64,000 nt of DNA from Clavaria fumosa (taxonomy: Eukaryota > Basidiomycota > Agaricomycetes > Agaricales > Clavariaceae), in assembly GCA_951802425.1 (NCBI GenBank), contig OX637794.1, positions 372,001 through 436,000 of the forward strand. Direction: 5' to 3'. The position numbers and the translations under genes are program-made. Numbering within the stretch: the stretch's first letter is position 1; each line of letters begins with the position of its first letter. Below are positions 33,772 through 43,334 of the stretch, one piece after another. The notes under the pieces are model-generated. The model searched no databases, had not been told where the DNA came from, and was given only the letters and a program-made list of their open reading frames with translations.

Positions 33772-34746
33772 ATGTCCAACACGCAATCGACGCCTGGAGC
33801 CGGGCCCAGTCGCCCCTCCCGCCCTCGCCCATGACCCGTCGTCGCCGCCCCCACGCAACCTCGCACGGTGGATGAGGACCCCGAGATCGCTGCCCTCACG
33901 AAGAAAATTAACGCGCTGAGGGAGGAGGAGGAGCGACAGAGGCGGGAGGAGGAGGAGCGGAAAGCGAGGGAGGTAGCGGATAGGGTGCGGCGGGAGGAGC
34001 TGGAGAGGGCGAAGGCGGTGGAAGCGAAGCGGAGGGCGGCAGAGGTGGCGCGGGAGCAAGGGGTGGGGAGGAAGTGGTCTCCGACACCGGAGACAGAGGC
34101 GGATTGTGCGGAGTGCGCGCGATGCCATAGGTTGGGGGTGGCCTGTGTGTGGCCGAGTGGGGGGCGGGGGACGGCCTGCAACGCCTGTGCAGGGGCGAAG
34201 CAGAAGTGCGGAGGAGGAGAGGTGGAGAGGCCTGAGCGGAAAAAGGCGAAGGGGACGTGGACCAAGTGGTCCGCGGAGTCAGAGGAGGATAGGGCGGAGA
34301 TGTGGGTGTCGCGGGGTTGGCGGATGGAGGAGGAGATTAAAAATTTGATGCAGGCCACGCATAGCGTGGTCCTGAGGGGGGTGTTTGCGATGGAGGAGTG
34401 GAGGGCGGAGGCCGCGGCGGTGGATCGGAAGATTCTCCGCGGGATTTTGGAGAAGTGGGGGAAAAGGATGGAGGTGGCGGAGAAGGCGGAGGCAGCGGAG
34501 GAGGTGAGGAAGGAGAAGGCGGAGGTTCTGAGGGCGGAGGCGGAGGAAGCGGAGGCGGAGGACATGGTGGTGGAGGTGACGGGGAAGGAGAAGGAGAAGG
34601 GAAAGGCAAAGGAGGTGGGGTCGGAGAAAGAGGCGGAGGAAGAGGCGGAGGCGGAGGTGGAGGCAGGAGAAGTGGGAGTGGAGTCCGGGCTTAAGGAGCC
34701 CGAAGGAATTTTGCAGGCATCGCCCGGCTCGCCCCCCTCCGCCTAA
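33772..34746 (+). CDS. Antisense accessory ORF of element C with a Zn2Cys6 cluster
   Basis: A frame opposite to gag-pol starts at ATG 33772 (MSNTQSTPGAGPSRPS), meets one TGA at 33832-33834, and runs open to the stop at 34746, about 324 codons. A Glu/Arg-rich coiled coil (from EIAALTKKINALREEEE) precedes six cysteines at 34114-34209 spaced CX2CX6C-X10-CX2CX6C, the spacing of fungal binuclear zinc-cluster DNA-binding proteins. A long Glu/Lys/Ala-rich helical tail follows. It lies between pol and the 3' LTR, where some elements carry env. A role as regulator is inferred from the motif only. The TGA sits where an Arg CGA would fit the Arg/Pro-rich run. Confidence 0.65.
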
Positions 34747-35252
34747 AAAATAAAAATTTTATATACTTGTTTATTGTTTCTTTTTTTTTTTATTTTTTTT
34801 TATTTTTTTTATAAAATTTTTGTTTTTTATCTTTGAACTCGAGTGAAAAGTAAGCGGAGTGAAAGGAAAATAAAGTAAGACAATACGGAGAAGACGAAGA
34901 GAGGTTCAGAGTCGGACTTGGGAGAAAAAATCAAAGGTTTGGAGTTTACGGAGAAAAGGAATAAGAAGAAAGGAGGTTTTTTAGAGTTTTCGGAGTTTTC
35001 GGAGGCAGGAACAGAGAGAGAGACAGAGAGACAGAAATACAGTTTTTTTTTTTTTTTTTTTTTTTTGGGAGAAGACGGAGAAGCGAGAGATGGAGTAGTA
35101 TAGAACAGAAAATGTACGTAAGTAGAAGCATAAGAGAGATTTCGGGGTATCGGAGTGAACGGAGAAAAGAGACGGAATTGGATTGAATGGAAAATGTATG
35201 TAAATAGAAGTATAAGAGAAATTTCGGGGTATCGGAGTGAATGGAGAAAGGT
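34747..35252 (+). terminator. A/T-rich 3' region of the antisense ORF, with tandem duplicate
   Basis: Directly after the antisense stop come AATAAAAATTTTATATA and long T/A runs (about 34779-34820), then a 26-nt T run at 35042-35066. Poly(A) signals on the plus strand are plausible. From about 35100 to 35245 a unit of about 80 bp containing GAGA(A/G)ATTTCGGGGTATCGGAGTG is repeated twice. On the minus strand this is the 3' UTR of the pol transcript. Confidence 0.5.
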
Positions 35253-38200
35253 CTAGAGGGTATTGAGAGGTCCGGGCTTGTTCGGATAAGCTTGGTGGAA
35301 ATCCGAAACGGCCTTGGAGGCGTGGACAAGTTCCGTAGCGGGAAGCCAGGATGTTTCTTCATCGGTTCCTTCGTATCCGGACCACCGCACCAGGTATAGG
35401 AGTTTGCAGGTGCGGCGTTTGTCGATCTTGGAGTCGAGCACTTTGGAGATTTCGTGCTCTAAGTCTCCATCGATCTCTACCGGAGGAGGTGGGGTGATGG
35501 TACGATTCGGAATTGTATTCGGAGTGACTGGCTCCAGCATGGAAATGTGGAAGACGGGGTGGACGGCTCGCATGGCCTCGGGGAGTCGGAGTACGAAGGA
35601 GTGCGAACCGGCCTCTCCGATGATCTCGAAAGGTCCGAGGAACTTGTCGGAGAGTTTTTTGGAGGGTCTGGTCATAAGGAAAAACTTCGCCTTTACGTAT
35701 ACTTGGTTTCTGACCTTAAACTCCAGTGCCGGAGTCCGACATTTGTCTGCCGGACCCTGATAGTGACTCTGCGCTTTGGCGATTTGGTTACGGAGTTCTT
35801 GGTGCAGCTGATCCAAGTCTACAGCGAGCTCTCGGGCACGGACCGAAGTTACTTCGCGTTCGGGAAATACCAAGATATTCGGATGATAACCCTTGTTCGC
35901 GAAGAATGGAGAAACCCCAGTGGTGGCGCTCGGGGCATTGTTGTAGACAAACTCGGCGAGGGGTAGAAGCTGCGACCAGTTGTCCTGCTGGTAATTGCAG
36001 TAACAACGGAGGTATTGTTCCAACGTCTGGTTAGTCCGCTCCGTCTGTCCGTCGCCCTCCGGATGATATCCGGAGGTGAAGTGTAAAGTCATGTCCAGGA
36101 CTTTACCCAACGAGCGAAAAAAACGGGAAACGAACTCGGAGCCGTGATCGGAGGTGACATGCAACGGAACTCCATGTTTCGAGAAGACGTGGAATACGAA
36201 TAGATGGGCCAACTCCGTGGAGTTCACTTCGTTGGTCGTTGGGATGAAGATTCCCTGCTTCGTAAACCTATCAACAACCACCAATATTGTGGTAAAACCG
36301 GAGCTCTCAGGGAGTTGCTCGATGAAATCCATCGAAATGGAATTCCACGGTTTCTCGGGTATGGGTAGCTGCTTGAGCGTTCCATATGGCTTATGCCGAG
36401 GGGCTTTCGCCCTACCACAAGTCGTGCAAGACTTGCAAAAGTCCGATACAAATCCTCGGAGTTTCGGCCAGGTATAATCCCTGAAGACCAAGGCTGTAGT
36501 CTTGGTCCGACCAAAATGTCCGGCGAGCGGGTGATCATGTCTCGCGTGTAAAACGCGGAGTCAGAGGTCATTGATGTCCGGTACATAAATCCGTCCACGC
36601 TCACGGAGAAGTCTGTCGTCGTCCATGGACCACTTAGGGTCCGCGGAGTTCGAGCGGAGGTCTTCTAGGATCGGGACGATTACAGGATCGAGCAAGAGTC
36701 CAGACTGGATGTCCTCTCGGAGTTGATGATCGTCAATCACAAACGACGCGCGGAGTGCGGGTACGTAAAGCGACGAAGCTCGGAGAGACGATATCAATTG
36801 TTCGCTGGAGAACATCGGCCGGAGAGATGATATCAATTGTTCGCTGGAGAACATCGGCCGGAGGTTTTGCGGATTGACGCGGGCATAGTCGCTATCCCCC
36901 TCTTTGGGATAGACGTCCCAACATCTAGTCAACGCATCGGGTTTCATTCCGAGGCGCCCGGGGCGGAATCGGATCACAAAATTGAACTGGGAAAGGAACT
37001 CCGACCACCTGGCTTGACGCCGGGTGAGCAGGCAGACTGTGGAGAAGTACTCTAGGTTCTTGTGGTCAGTAACAACGTCGACCGGAATTCCAGAACCTTC
37101 GAGATAGTGCCTCCAAGCGGTAAACGCCTCAAATATAGCGAGAAGTTCCTTATCGTGGGTGTCATAGTTCAGTTCGGAGACGCCTAGGGTGCGGGAATGA
37201 AAAGCGATAGGGTGGACTTCACCGTCGGAGGCGACCGTAGAAAGTATCGCGGCGACAGCGTAGTCCGAGGCATCCGTTTCGACTATCAGCGGAGCTCCAG
37301 GTATGAAGTGCGAGAGGATCGGAGCCATGGAGAACGCGGTTTTTAGATAGTCAAATGCGGACTGGCAATCGTCGGACCACTGCCACTCGATGTTTTTATG
37401 CGTCAAGCGGTTCATCGGAGCGATGATCTCGGAATAGCCATGGACGAAGCGGCGATAGAAATTGGCGAACCCGAGGAAGGACTGGACATCCTTGACCTTC
37501 CGCGGAGTTGGCCAATCCTGTATAGTTTTCACTTTAGCTGTGTCCATAGAAAGTCCGGACGGAGATAAAACAAATCCGAGATACTCCACGGTTTCAGCGT
37601 GAAATTCACACTTAGCCGGGTTCAGGAAGAGACCGTGCTCCCGGAGCCTTCGGAGTACCTCTCGGACGTGCTCAACGTGTTGTTTCGGATCCTCGGAGTA
37701 AATTAGGATGTCGTCGAGGTAGACGACCATGAACGTGTCGAGAAGGTCAGAGAATATGTCGTTCATAAAGTGCTGGAATGTGGCGGGCGCGTTTGTGAGC
37801 CCGAAAGGCATCACACACCATTCAAAGGATCCGTATCGGGTGCGGAATGCGGTCTTCCATTCGTCACCCTCAGCGATACGGACCAGGTGATACGCGTGTC
37901 GGAGGTCGAGTTTTGTATAGATTCGGGCTTTTCCTGGAACATCAAGAAGATCTTTAGTCAGCGGGAGCGGATAGCGGTCTTTTTTGGTCAATTTATTGAG
38001 ACCATGGAAATCAACGCATAATCGGAGCGTTGCGTTCTTCTTCCGGACAAAGAGCACAGGTGCTCCGTGCGGAGAACGGCTTGGACGGATAAATCCGATG
38101 CGGAGGTGCTCGTCCAAAAACTCGCGGAGTTCGCTGAGTTCAGACTGCGACAGAGAGTAGACTGCACCTGGCGGAGGGGATTGGCCATCCAGCAGGTTGA

Positions 38201-39113
38201 TCTTTAAATCATACGGTTGATGCGGAGCAAGGGTATCTGCCTTCTTTTTACTGAAGACATCTGGGAAGTCCCTGTACTCCTCCGGAACGGAGAGGAGGTC
38301 CTGGGGGGTGGTGTCGGGGATGTTGAACGAAGCGGAGGCCGCGCGCGCGGACTCGCTCAACAACGTCATGCCAAAGACTTGGGACCCACGAAGTCCACAA
38401 GCCGTGACAAATGCGGCAGCATTCACAAAAGAAACTTTGGGTGTCTCCTGGAGAGACGGAGTAGACGGAAAGGTCAGAGACTGGGTCAAAGACGGAGACA
38501 GAGGCAGAGATGGAGACGGAGTCCGGGTCTGGTTCGGAGTCGCTGCAGACGACATTTGAACCGGAGCACACGGAGCGGAGACAGACAGAGGGACAGAGGT
38601 GGACAGAGGGACAGAGTGGAGAGTGCTGGCCGGTGCACCCTCTGGATCAGATTTCGGAGTTTTCTCCTCTTTCGTAGATGGTCTGGGCTTTATCTGGCCA
38701 GTAATCCAGTCAACCAGCGGGTTGTTTTGGAACAGCCAATTCATTCCCAAGATCACATCACTAGAGGGATCAAGATCGGTAACTACACACAAGACATCGG
38801 TCGGATCCATGGCGGAGAGCCGAATGGATAACCAGACCGCTTCGGTAACCCATACGGAGGTGGTCCCGTTAATAAAAACGACCTCCCGAGGGGTCACCGG
38901 AGTTTTCGGAAGACGGAAGCGAGAAGCAAATTTGGTGTCAATGAAACAAAGTTCAGCGCCGGAGTCTATCATAGCTTTGAACGGAGACGAAATAGAAGGA
39001 GAGGAGGCAAGAAGGGAAAGAGAACGATGAAAGGAAAGGGTATCGAGTATCGGTTCCGTACGATCGGAGTCGGAGCAGCCGGAGAGTCGTACTATGCTCT
39101 CTGGGCTGCTCAA
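35253..39113 (-). CDS. pol: Element C protease-RT-RNase H-integrase-chromodomain
   Basis: The frame has no ATG of its own; it continues gag by a -1 shift. In order: retropepsin with AMIDSGAELCFID and VILGMNWLF; RT with YLDDILIYS intact; RNase H with VETDASDYAVAAIL; TGA at 36561-36563 (Arg in relatives); integrase HHCC (HDHPLAGH, CKSCTTCGRAK) and D, D, E (SMDFIEQLP, SDHGSEF, QTERTNQTLEQYL); chromodomain HEISKVLDSKI...KLLYLVRWSGY...TSWLP. A 12-13-residue segment (MFSSEQLISSLRP) is perfectly duplicated near 36786-36857. One CGA-type nonsense change is the only clear lesion. Confidence 0.93.
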
Positions 39114-39122
39114 TCTTTTTTT
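39073..39122 (-). promoter_or_regulatory. Gag-pol -1 frameshift site in element C
   Basis: On the minus strand gag ends CCA AAA AAA GAT TGA. The A7 run (39116-39122) is a canonical X XXY YYZ slippery site. Four nt later GAGCAGCC pairs perfectly with GGCTGCTC (39104-39111 with 39073-39080), and inside that GAGAG pairs with CTCTC, leaving a 10-nt loop. A -1 slip gives AAA AGA TTG AGC, which is the open pol frame. This explains why pol lacks a start codon. Confidence 0.85.
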
Positions 39123-40285
39123 GGCACGGAGTCACCTCCCTCAGAGGTGATTCGTGCAGCGCTGGCACTGGCCCGCGAGGTCCGCTTACAACAATCGTTG
39201 GCTTTGTGGCCCGCTATTCCACAGAAGAGGCACAGATTATTATCGAAACGCCGTTGGCGTTCCTCTGGAGTCAGTTTTCCATCCTGACCCAGATGGGCCT
39301 TCTTTGTGTCGCTGGAGCTACCGGAGTTAGCGGAGCCCTCAGCAACCTTTGGAACGGAGTTCCCAGAAGTCGAACCGGAGTTCACCGGACGCTTATCCGA
39401 GGGTTTCTCGGACTTGGTATTAGCGCCGGAAGTGCTCGGGGACTTGGGAGTATCCGAAGTCTCCTTTTTTATGGTGTTGTTAGGCGTCAGAGCTTTAACG
39501 GAGTCCCGAGAGATCTCCTGCTGACGAGCCCAATAACGGCCATCGATCGCACTGGCTTGCTTGCGGAGTCCACGGAGCGTGTCCGCGCGGTTAACGTGGG
39601 CCAGTTCGTCTTTGATGCGGCTAGCAAGTCCTTTGTAGAACTGCCGCTGCAACGCGCACTCGTCCCAATGGACAATGGACGCGAATCTGTTGAACGAAAT
39701 GGTATATTTCGTCAACTTCTGGTCCTCGCGCATCTGGAGGCGTTCGAGTTCGAACTCCGCCTCGCGGACCGTGTTGTAAGGACCAAAGTTCTCTGTGAGT
39801 TGAGCAACGAACATCTTATAGTTCGAAAGAACCAGATGGTCTTCACCATCCAGGATCATTGGTTCGAACCATTCCAAGGCGAAGCCTCGGAGAAAGGAAA
39901 GGACATAGCGTACCTTATGAGAATCGGATTTGAATGCTCTTGGGCGATCAAGGAAGTTTAACTGGCATTGGACCAAGAAGCTTTTCAACTTCTTAGCATC
40001 CGAGCCATCGAATGTGTCGGGGTCACGTGGTTTTACCATATCCGGGCGCTTGTTGGCGTTGATAATTTGCTGAAGAAGGCGTGCCGGAGTTGGTTCGCAC
40101 TCTGCTCGAGGTGTCAGAGGTTCATTTAGCTCGTCGTCGTCGTCAGTGACTGTGGGATCTGACTCTTCGTCGTGGTCCGGAGGTCCGGACACACTCGGAG
40201 TCGGAGTATTGTCAGCCGGTTCTGGAATGTCGACGTCGTCGGCAACAGGAGGTGGAGGTCTAGCACCAGAACGTGTAGTAGGCAT
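39110..40285 (-). CDS. gag: Element C gag with CCHC-like knuckle
   Basis: This is a 391-residue frame starting at ATG 40285, only about 40 nt after the 5' LTR. The N-terminus is acidic and Pro-rich; the capsid region follows (PDTFDGSDAKKLKSFLVQCQLNFL, VRYVLSFLRGFALEWFEP). A Ser/Lys-rich linker leads to the knuckle CLFCGIAGHKANDC. It ends ...SVPKKD at the TGA used in the frameshift. The frame is uninterrupted. Confidence 0.93.
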   Translation of the reverse strand: MPTTRSGARPPPPVADDVDIPEPADNTPTPSVSGPPDHDEESDPTVTDDDDELNEPLTPRAECEPTPARLLQQIINANKRPDMVKPRDPDTFDGSDAKKLKSFLVQCQLNFLDRPRAFKSDSHKVRYVLSFLRGFALEWFEPMILDGEDHLVLSNYKMFVAQLTENFGPYNTVREAEFELERLQMREDQKLTKYTISFNRFASIVHWDECALQRQFYKGLASRIKDELAHVNRADTLRGLRKQASAIDGRYWARQQEISRDSVKALTPNNTIKKETSDTPKSPSTSGANTKSEKPSDKRPVNSGSTSGNSVPKVAEGSANSGSSSDTKKAHLGQDGKLTPEERQRRFDNNLCLFCGIAGHKANDCCKRTSRASASAARITSEGGDSVPKKD

Positions 40286-40312
40286 TGTTAAGTTTGTATA
40301 TACGAGGTTTGA

Positions 40313-40323
40313 AGTTCGAATAT
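40313..40323 (-). promoter_or_regulatory. Element C self-priming primer-binding site
   Basis: On the minus strand ATATTCGAACT starts 2 nt after the 5' LTR end. It is the perfect 11-nt complement of AGTTCGAATAT inside the LTR (40670-40680). That LTR site begins 32 nt downstream of a TATAAG box (40707-40712). No tRNA-type TGG site is present. Confidence 0.8.
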
Positions 40324-40325
40324 AC

Positions 40326-41050
40326 TGTCACGGTCCTAACAAGGTTAGCGGCGAAGGGGTTAGCAGAGCGGAGCGGAGATATTCTATCGGAGTCCGGTCG
40401 GAGTCCGATATCGGAGAAACGGAGAAGTAAACATGAGGAAGAGAGACTTATGGGACTGCGGCCTCAATGTATGTGTTGTGCCACCGCGTATATACGTGTC
40501 CCTATTTATCAAACAAGAACAATACCTAAGGGAGGATCAGAACACAAGTCAAAACTCCGAAGTTGATCGGAGTCCATCGGAGTTGGTCGGAGTTGATCGG
40601 ATGACGTGGAGAACATCGAGGATGATGAGGACGAAAGCTCAGAGATGTTTTTAGGATCAAGAGACGTTAATATTCGAACTGAGGAGCAGGGAGATACAGG
40701 TGGAAACTTATACTGCAAGGACAGAGTATAGGAGTAATGTGAAACAATGTACTTATCAAATTACTAGGAGAGTTTCACCACTTGTGCCTGTGCAATTTTC
40801 TTGGAACAAAGAAACAACAACAAAAGCGACTCCCATGGGTCAAGGGTATCCTCTCAGTAGTGAACAGAATGAGGGGATGGAGGGAGAAGGTTCTAGAACG
40901 AAGTCCGAATGGTTCGAAGGTCGGCGGAGTAAAGTCCGATGAAGGTGCAGAGCGGGGCGTACGGAGTTATGGCGGAGCGGATCGGAGTTGGTATGGAGCT
41001 CGGAGTCCGGGGTGGGGATAGTGCTTATGCAAGCGGATGGGGTCGTAACA
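40326..41050 (-). repeat. Element C 5' LTR
   Basis: This is a 725-bp LTR with TATAAG at 40707-40712 (minus strand). The pentamer CGGAG occurs at least 14 times on the plus strand by my count, far above random expectation. It is followed on the right by the target duplication CCGTC. Confidence 0.92.
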
Positions 41051-41214
41051 CCGTCGCATGTTGGTCGCTGCCTGTTTCGGCGCATCTGTGCATGCCGCCT
41101 CTATCCTGCGCGTCGTCAGTTTCTCAGGCTGCGACTAGAGGACTTACCTTTCTTTTTCTCGTTCAGCTAGAACCCGAGTGCCGTCCACTTCGTCATGGTC
41201 GGTGCGTCGGCGAG

Positions 41215-41225
41215 GTCTTCGACCT
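41215..41225 (-). promoter_or_regulatory. Element B self-priming primer-binding site
   Basis: On the minus strand AGGTCGAAGAC starts 2 nt after the B 5' LTR. It is the perfect 11-nt complement of GTCTTCGACCT within the LTR (41369-41379). The LTR site lies 37 nt downstream of a TATAAG box (41411-41416). Confidence 0.8.
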
Positions 41226-41227
41226 TT

Positions 41228-42065
41228 TGTCAGCGACCGGCCACCAGCTCAACTGGGGTTGCGGTGCGACTCAGTCTCAGGTGCTCGGAGTCGAAGTCGG
41301 GGGTAACGAAATCTATAGGCAACTACTGGGAGTCTCTACTACAGACAGGAGCTGGTCGGGTATAGACCAGGTCGAAGACGAGGGAACTAAGGCAACTGAA
41401 CGACTGACTACTTATACTAATGGGCCTTATCTCCTTATCATGGTCCATGCGGTACAACACTGCTTCTATATCACAAGGCACGGGAACATGTGCCTAAGAA
41501 GCGTGGTTGCTGACTGTCCGCAGCGCACACAGACCAGGGTGCCTTCCTAGTGTGGTCTTTCATCAGTCACAGAAGCTCTCTGTGGGAATTCCCTCGTTAT
41601 CGTCACTGCCTGTGATCCGGACTTCATGGAAGTCGGTCCGGTCACGTGTAGGCATAAGCGCTGGTCCGGCGCTTATGGTAGTTGCCATTTTGGGTGTGCC
41701 TGACACTTGGGCTTCTCGGACTAGGTGCCATACCTAGCCGGGCCTCGGCACGATTAAGGACAGATTAAGTCCAATAGGTGCACGGGTGTTCTATGGTCCG
41801 TGCAAGCCATTAGTCATGTGGCTTGATGTTCCACGTGGGCGAGCGATGCTCAAGCCTTGCTTTACTAAGCACCAATTATGCTTAAGTAATACCGGCACTA
41901 ATATGGGCGCTTAGAGTCATATTAGCGCGGACCTATTACTAAGCAGTAGCGCGCTAGATGGGCGCTTAATCCAGTAGGCGCTCAAAGTGAGCGCTTAGGT
42001 TGTGGGCGCTAAATGCCAGGCGCTTCACAGTATAAATTATGTAAGGAAATTCAATTATCCTTACA
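41228..42065 (-). repeat. Element B 5' LTR
   Basis: This is the 838-bp partner of 24488-25325. In coding direction it starts TGTAAGGATAATTG, has a TATAAG box at 41411-41416 and a putative transcript start at 41379. The right flank is the target duplication ACTGA. Confidence 0.93.
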
Positions 42066-42070
42066 ACTGA

Positions 42071-42922
42071 TCCCTGTTGTTATTCCATTGTTCCGTAGTA
42101 AGTCCCGCAACATATCTCCAGGACATTCTCCGTAGCTACTGTCAATACTCCGGGTTGCTGGAAATGCCCCGGACTCGTAGTATATATACCTACCTACTTC
42201 GTAGAGTATTCTGCAGTCCGGATACCTCCCTCGTACACCCTCGCACCCCCTCTATACCCATACCTCTGTACCTGTACCCTGTCCGACCCCTGTCTCCCGT
42301 CCCTCCATCTATCTCTGCACCTCTGTCCTTTCTGCCGCCACCTTGTAATTTGTATCATGTCTAATCCGACCCTCGTCCTCTGTCTCCTACGCCAGTTGTG
42401 CTAACTCCCGACTGACCCCCAACCAACTCTGGACCAACTCCAGACCAACTCGAAATCTGTCCCCGACAACCCACACACTCTGTCCGACCTCCAGAAGCCA
42501 TCTCCGAACTCCGGAACTCCGGCCTCCGTCTCCTCTACTTAGTCACTCATTGAATCTGAACTCCATCCGAACTCCATCTCCACCCTCCCGTTTGTCCCTC
42601 ATCTCGGATATGGTCAAGTCCAACCCGGACTTCCCCCCCGAGCACCGGACCCGAGATCCCGATTCCCGCAACCTCAAAATATGGGACACCCAGGACTCAG
42701 TAAGGGCATCATTTCAATATGTTCACCAAAGTCCCATCCAAACCCTGAAGTCCACTCCTGGACATTCCAGACATCCCGGACCTGAACTCCGAACTCTGAC
42801 CAGACTTCACCCCAACCCTCTGAGCACGCACATAACATACTTTGTGGGTGGCACAATATTAGCATTCTTGTTGGGACTGAATGGTGTGCTTGATGAGGAT
42901 GTTTCAATGTAATATGTAATGC
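42071..42922. repeat. Right part of the unit interrupted by element B
   Basis: It continues the CCGGAC/AACTCCG-rich sequence of 24087-24487. A TATATATA box lies near 42180, followed by C/T-rich sequence, which looks like an LTR promoter and leader. No ORF is convincing. Family is unknown. Confidence 0.45.
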
Positions 42923-43040
42923 TGTAAGGCATTTTCCTTATACATTACATAAGCTATTTATGCCTTGTGAGCACAGCTCCTAGGCTATGCTTACTCAGTC
43001 AGTGGCCCCCTAGAGGGGCTGCTCATATTGTTGGGAATCA
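42923..43040 (+). repeat. Decayed LTR fragment related to element D
   Basis: It starts TGTAAGGCATTTTCC and shares spaced blocks with the LTR at 61947: TTACATAA, AGGC(C/T)ATGCTTAC and GGCCCC(C)TAGAGGG. Several differences are CpG to TpG. It is an old solo or truncated LTR. Confidence 0.6.
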
Positions 43041-43330
43041 ACCACTATGAGGGACCATTCTGGACACAATTGCAAAAGTTCACATGCATTTCTTATGCAC
43101 ACATGTGTTCATTGATTTGCATATGCTCTCACTAATGCACACTTCTACTCACATTATTGCAGAATATGCAAGTGTGCACAGAGTCAAGCAGTGCACATCT
43201 ACACACAATCATACAGTTCTCTCGGCTAAAATGTCTGCATTGTGCAGCACAATGCAATGTGCATCTTTGAGGATTCAGCTGAGGCAAGGTGGCCATTGTA
43301 TTCATCCGAGAGTAGTGCACCCTCAACATC
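43041..43330. other. TGCACA/TGTGCA-rich spacer
   Basis: There is no gene here. Words such as TGCACA, TGCATA and ATGCACAC recur on both strands. It separates the LTR fragment from the SWC5 relic and may be the edge of the insertion that removed the relic's 5' part. Confidence 0.4.
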
Positions 43331-43334
43331 ACAG

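Larger units (their letters stand above)
32724..41050 (-). mobile_element. Chromovirus element C (Ty3/Gypsy) nested in B
   Basis: The LTRs are 725 bp, at 32724-33448 and 40326-41050 (TGTCA(C/T)GG...GTCGTAACA). The target duplication is CCGTC (32719-32723 and 41051-41055). Coding is on the minus strand. The 5' LTR is on the right and the polypurine tract (about 33547-33561, plus-strand GTATCCCCCTCTTAG) lies at the left. The 3' side has an odd extra 98 bp (33449-33546). LTR differences are about ten, nine of them CpG transitions, so the insertion is fairly recent. It carries an antisense ORF beyond pol. Confidence 0.92.
24488..42065 (-). mobile_element. Chromovirus element B (Ty3/Gypsy) with nested element C
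   Basis: The LTRs are 838 bp, at 24488-25325 and 41228-42065, starting TGTCAG and ending CTTACA. The target duplication ACTGA is perfect (24483-24487 and 42066-42070). Coding is on the minus strand, so the 3' LTR is on the left and follows a polypurine tract at 25326-25340. Without element C it is about 9.2 kb. LTR copies differ at roughly a dozen positions, essentially all CpG transitions. It has a long leader, an accessory ORF, gag, and protease-RT-RNase H-integrase-chromodomain. Confidence 0.93.

Noticed and set aside
33723..34609. Long minus-strand open frames opposite the Zn2Cys6 ORF
   Set aside because: They are Ser/Pro-rich shadows made by GGAGGAG-type sequence. The plus-strand frame carries the ordered cysteines and coiled coil.
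24488..42065. B and C as one giant 17.6-kb element
   Set aside because: Two independent LTR pairs with their own target duplications (ACTGA and CCGTC) and two complete gag-pol sets show nesting.
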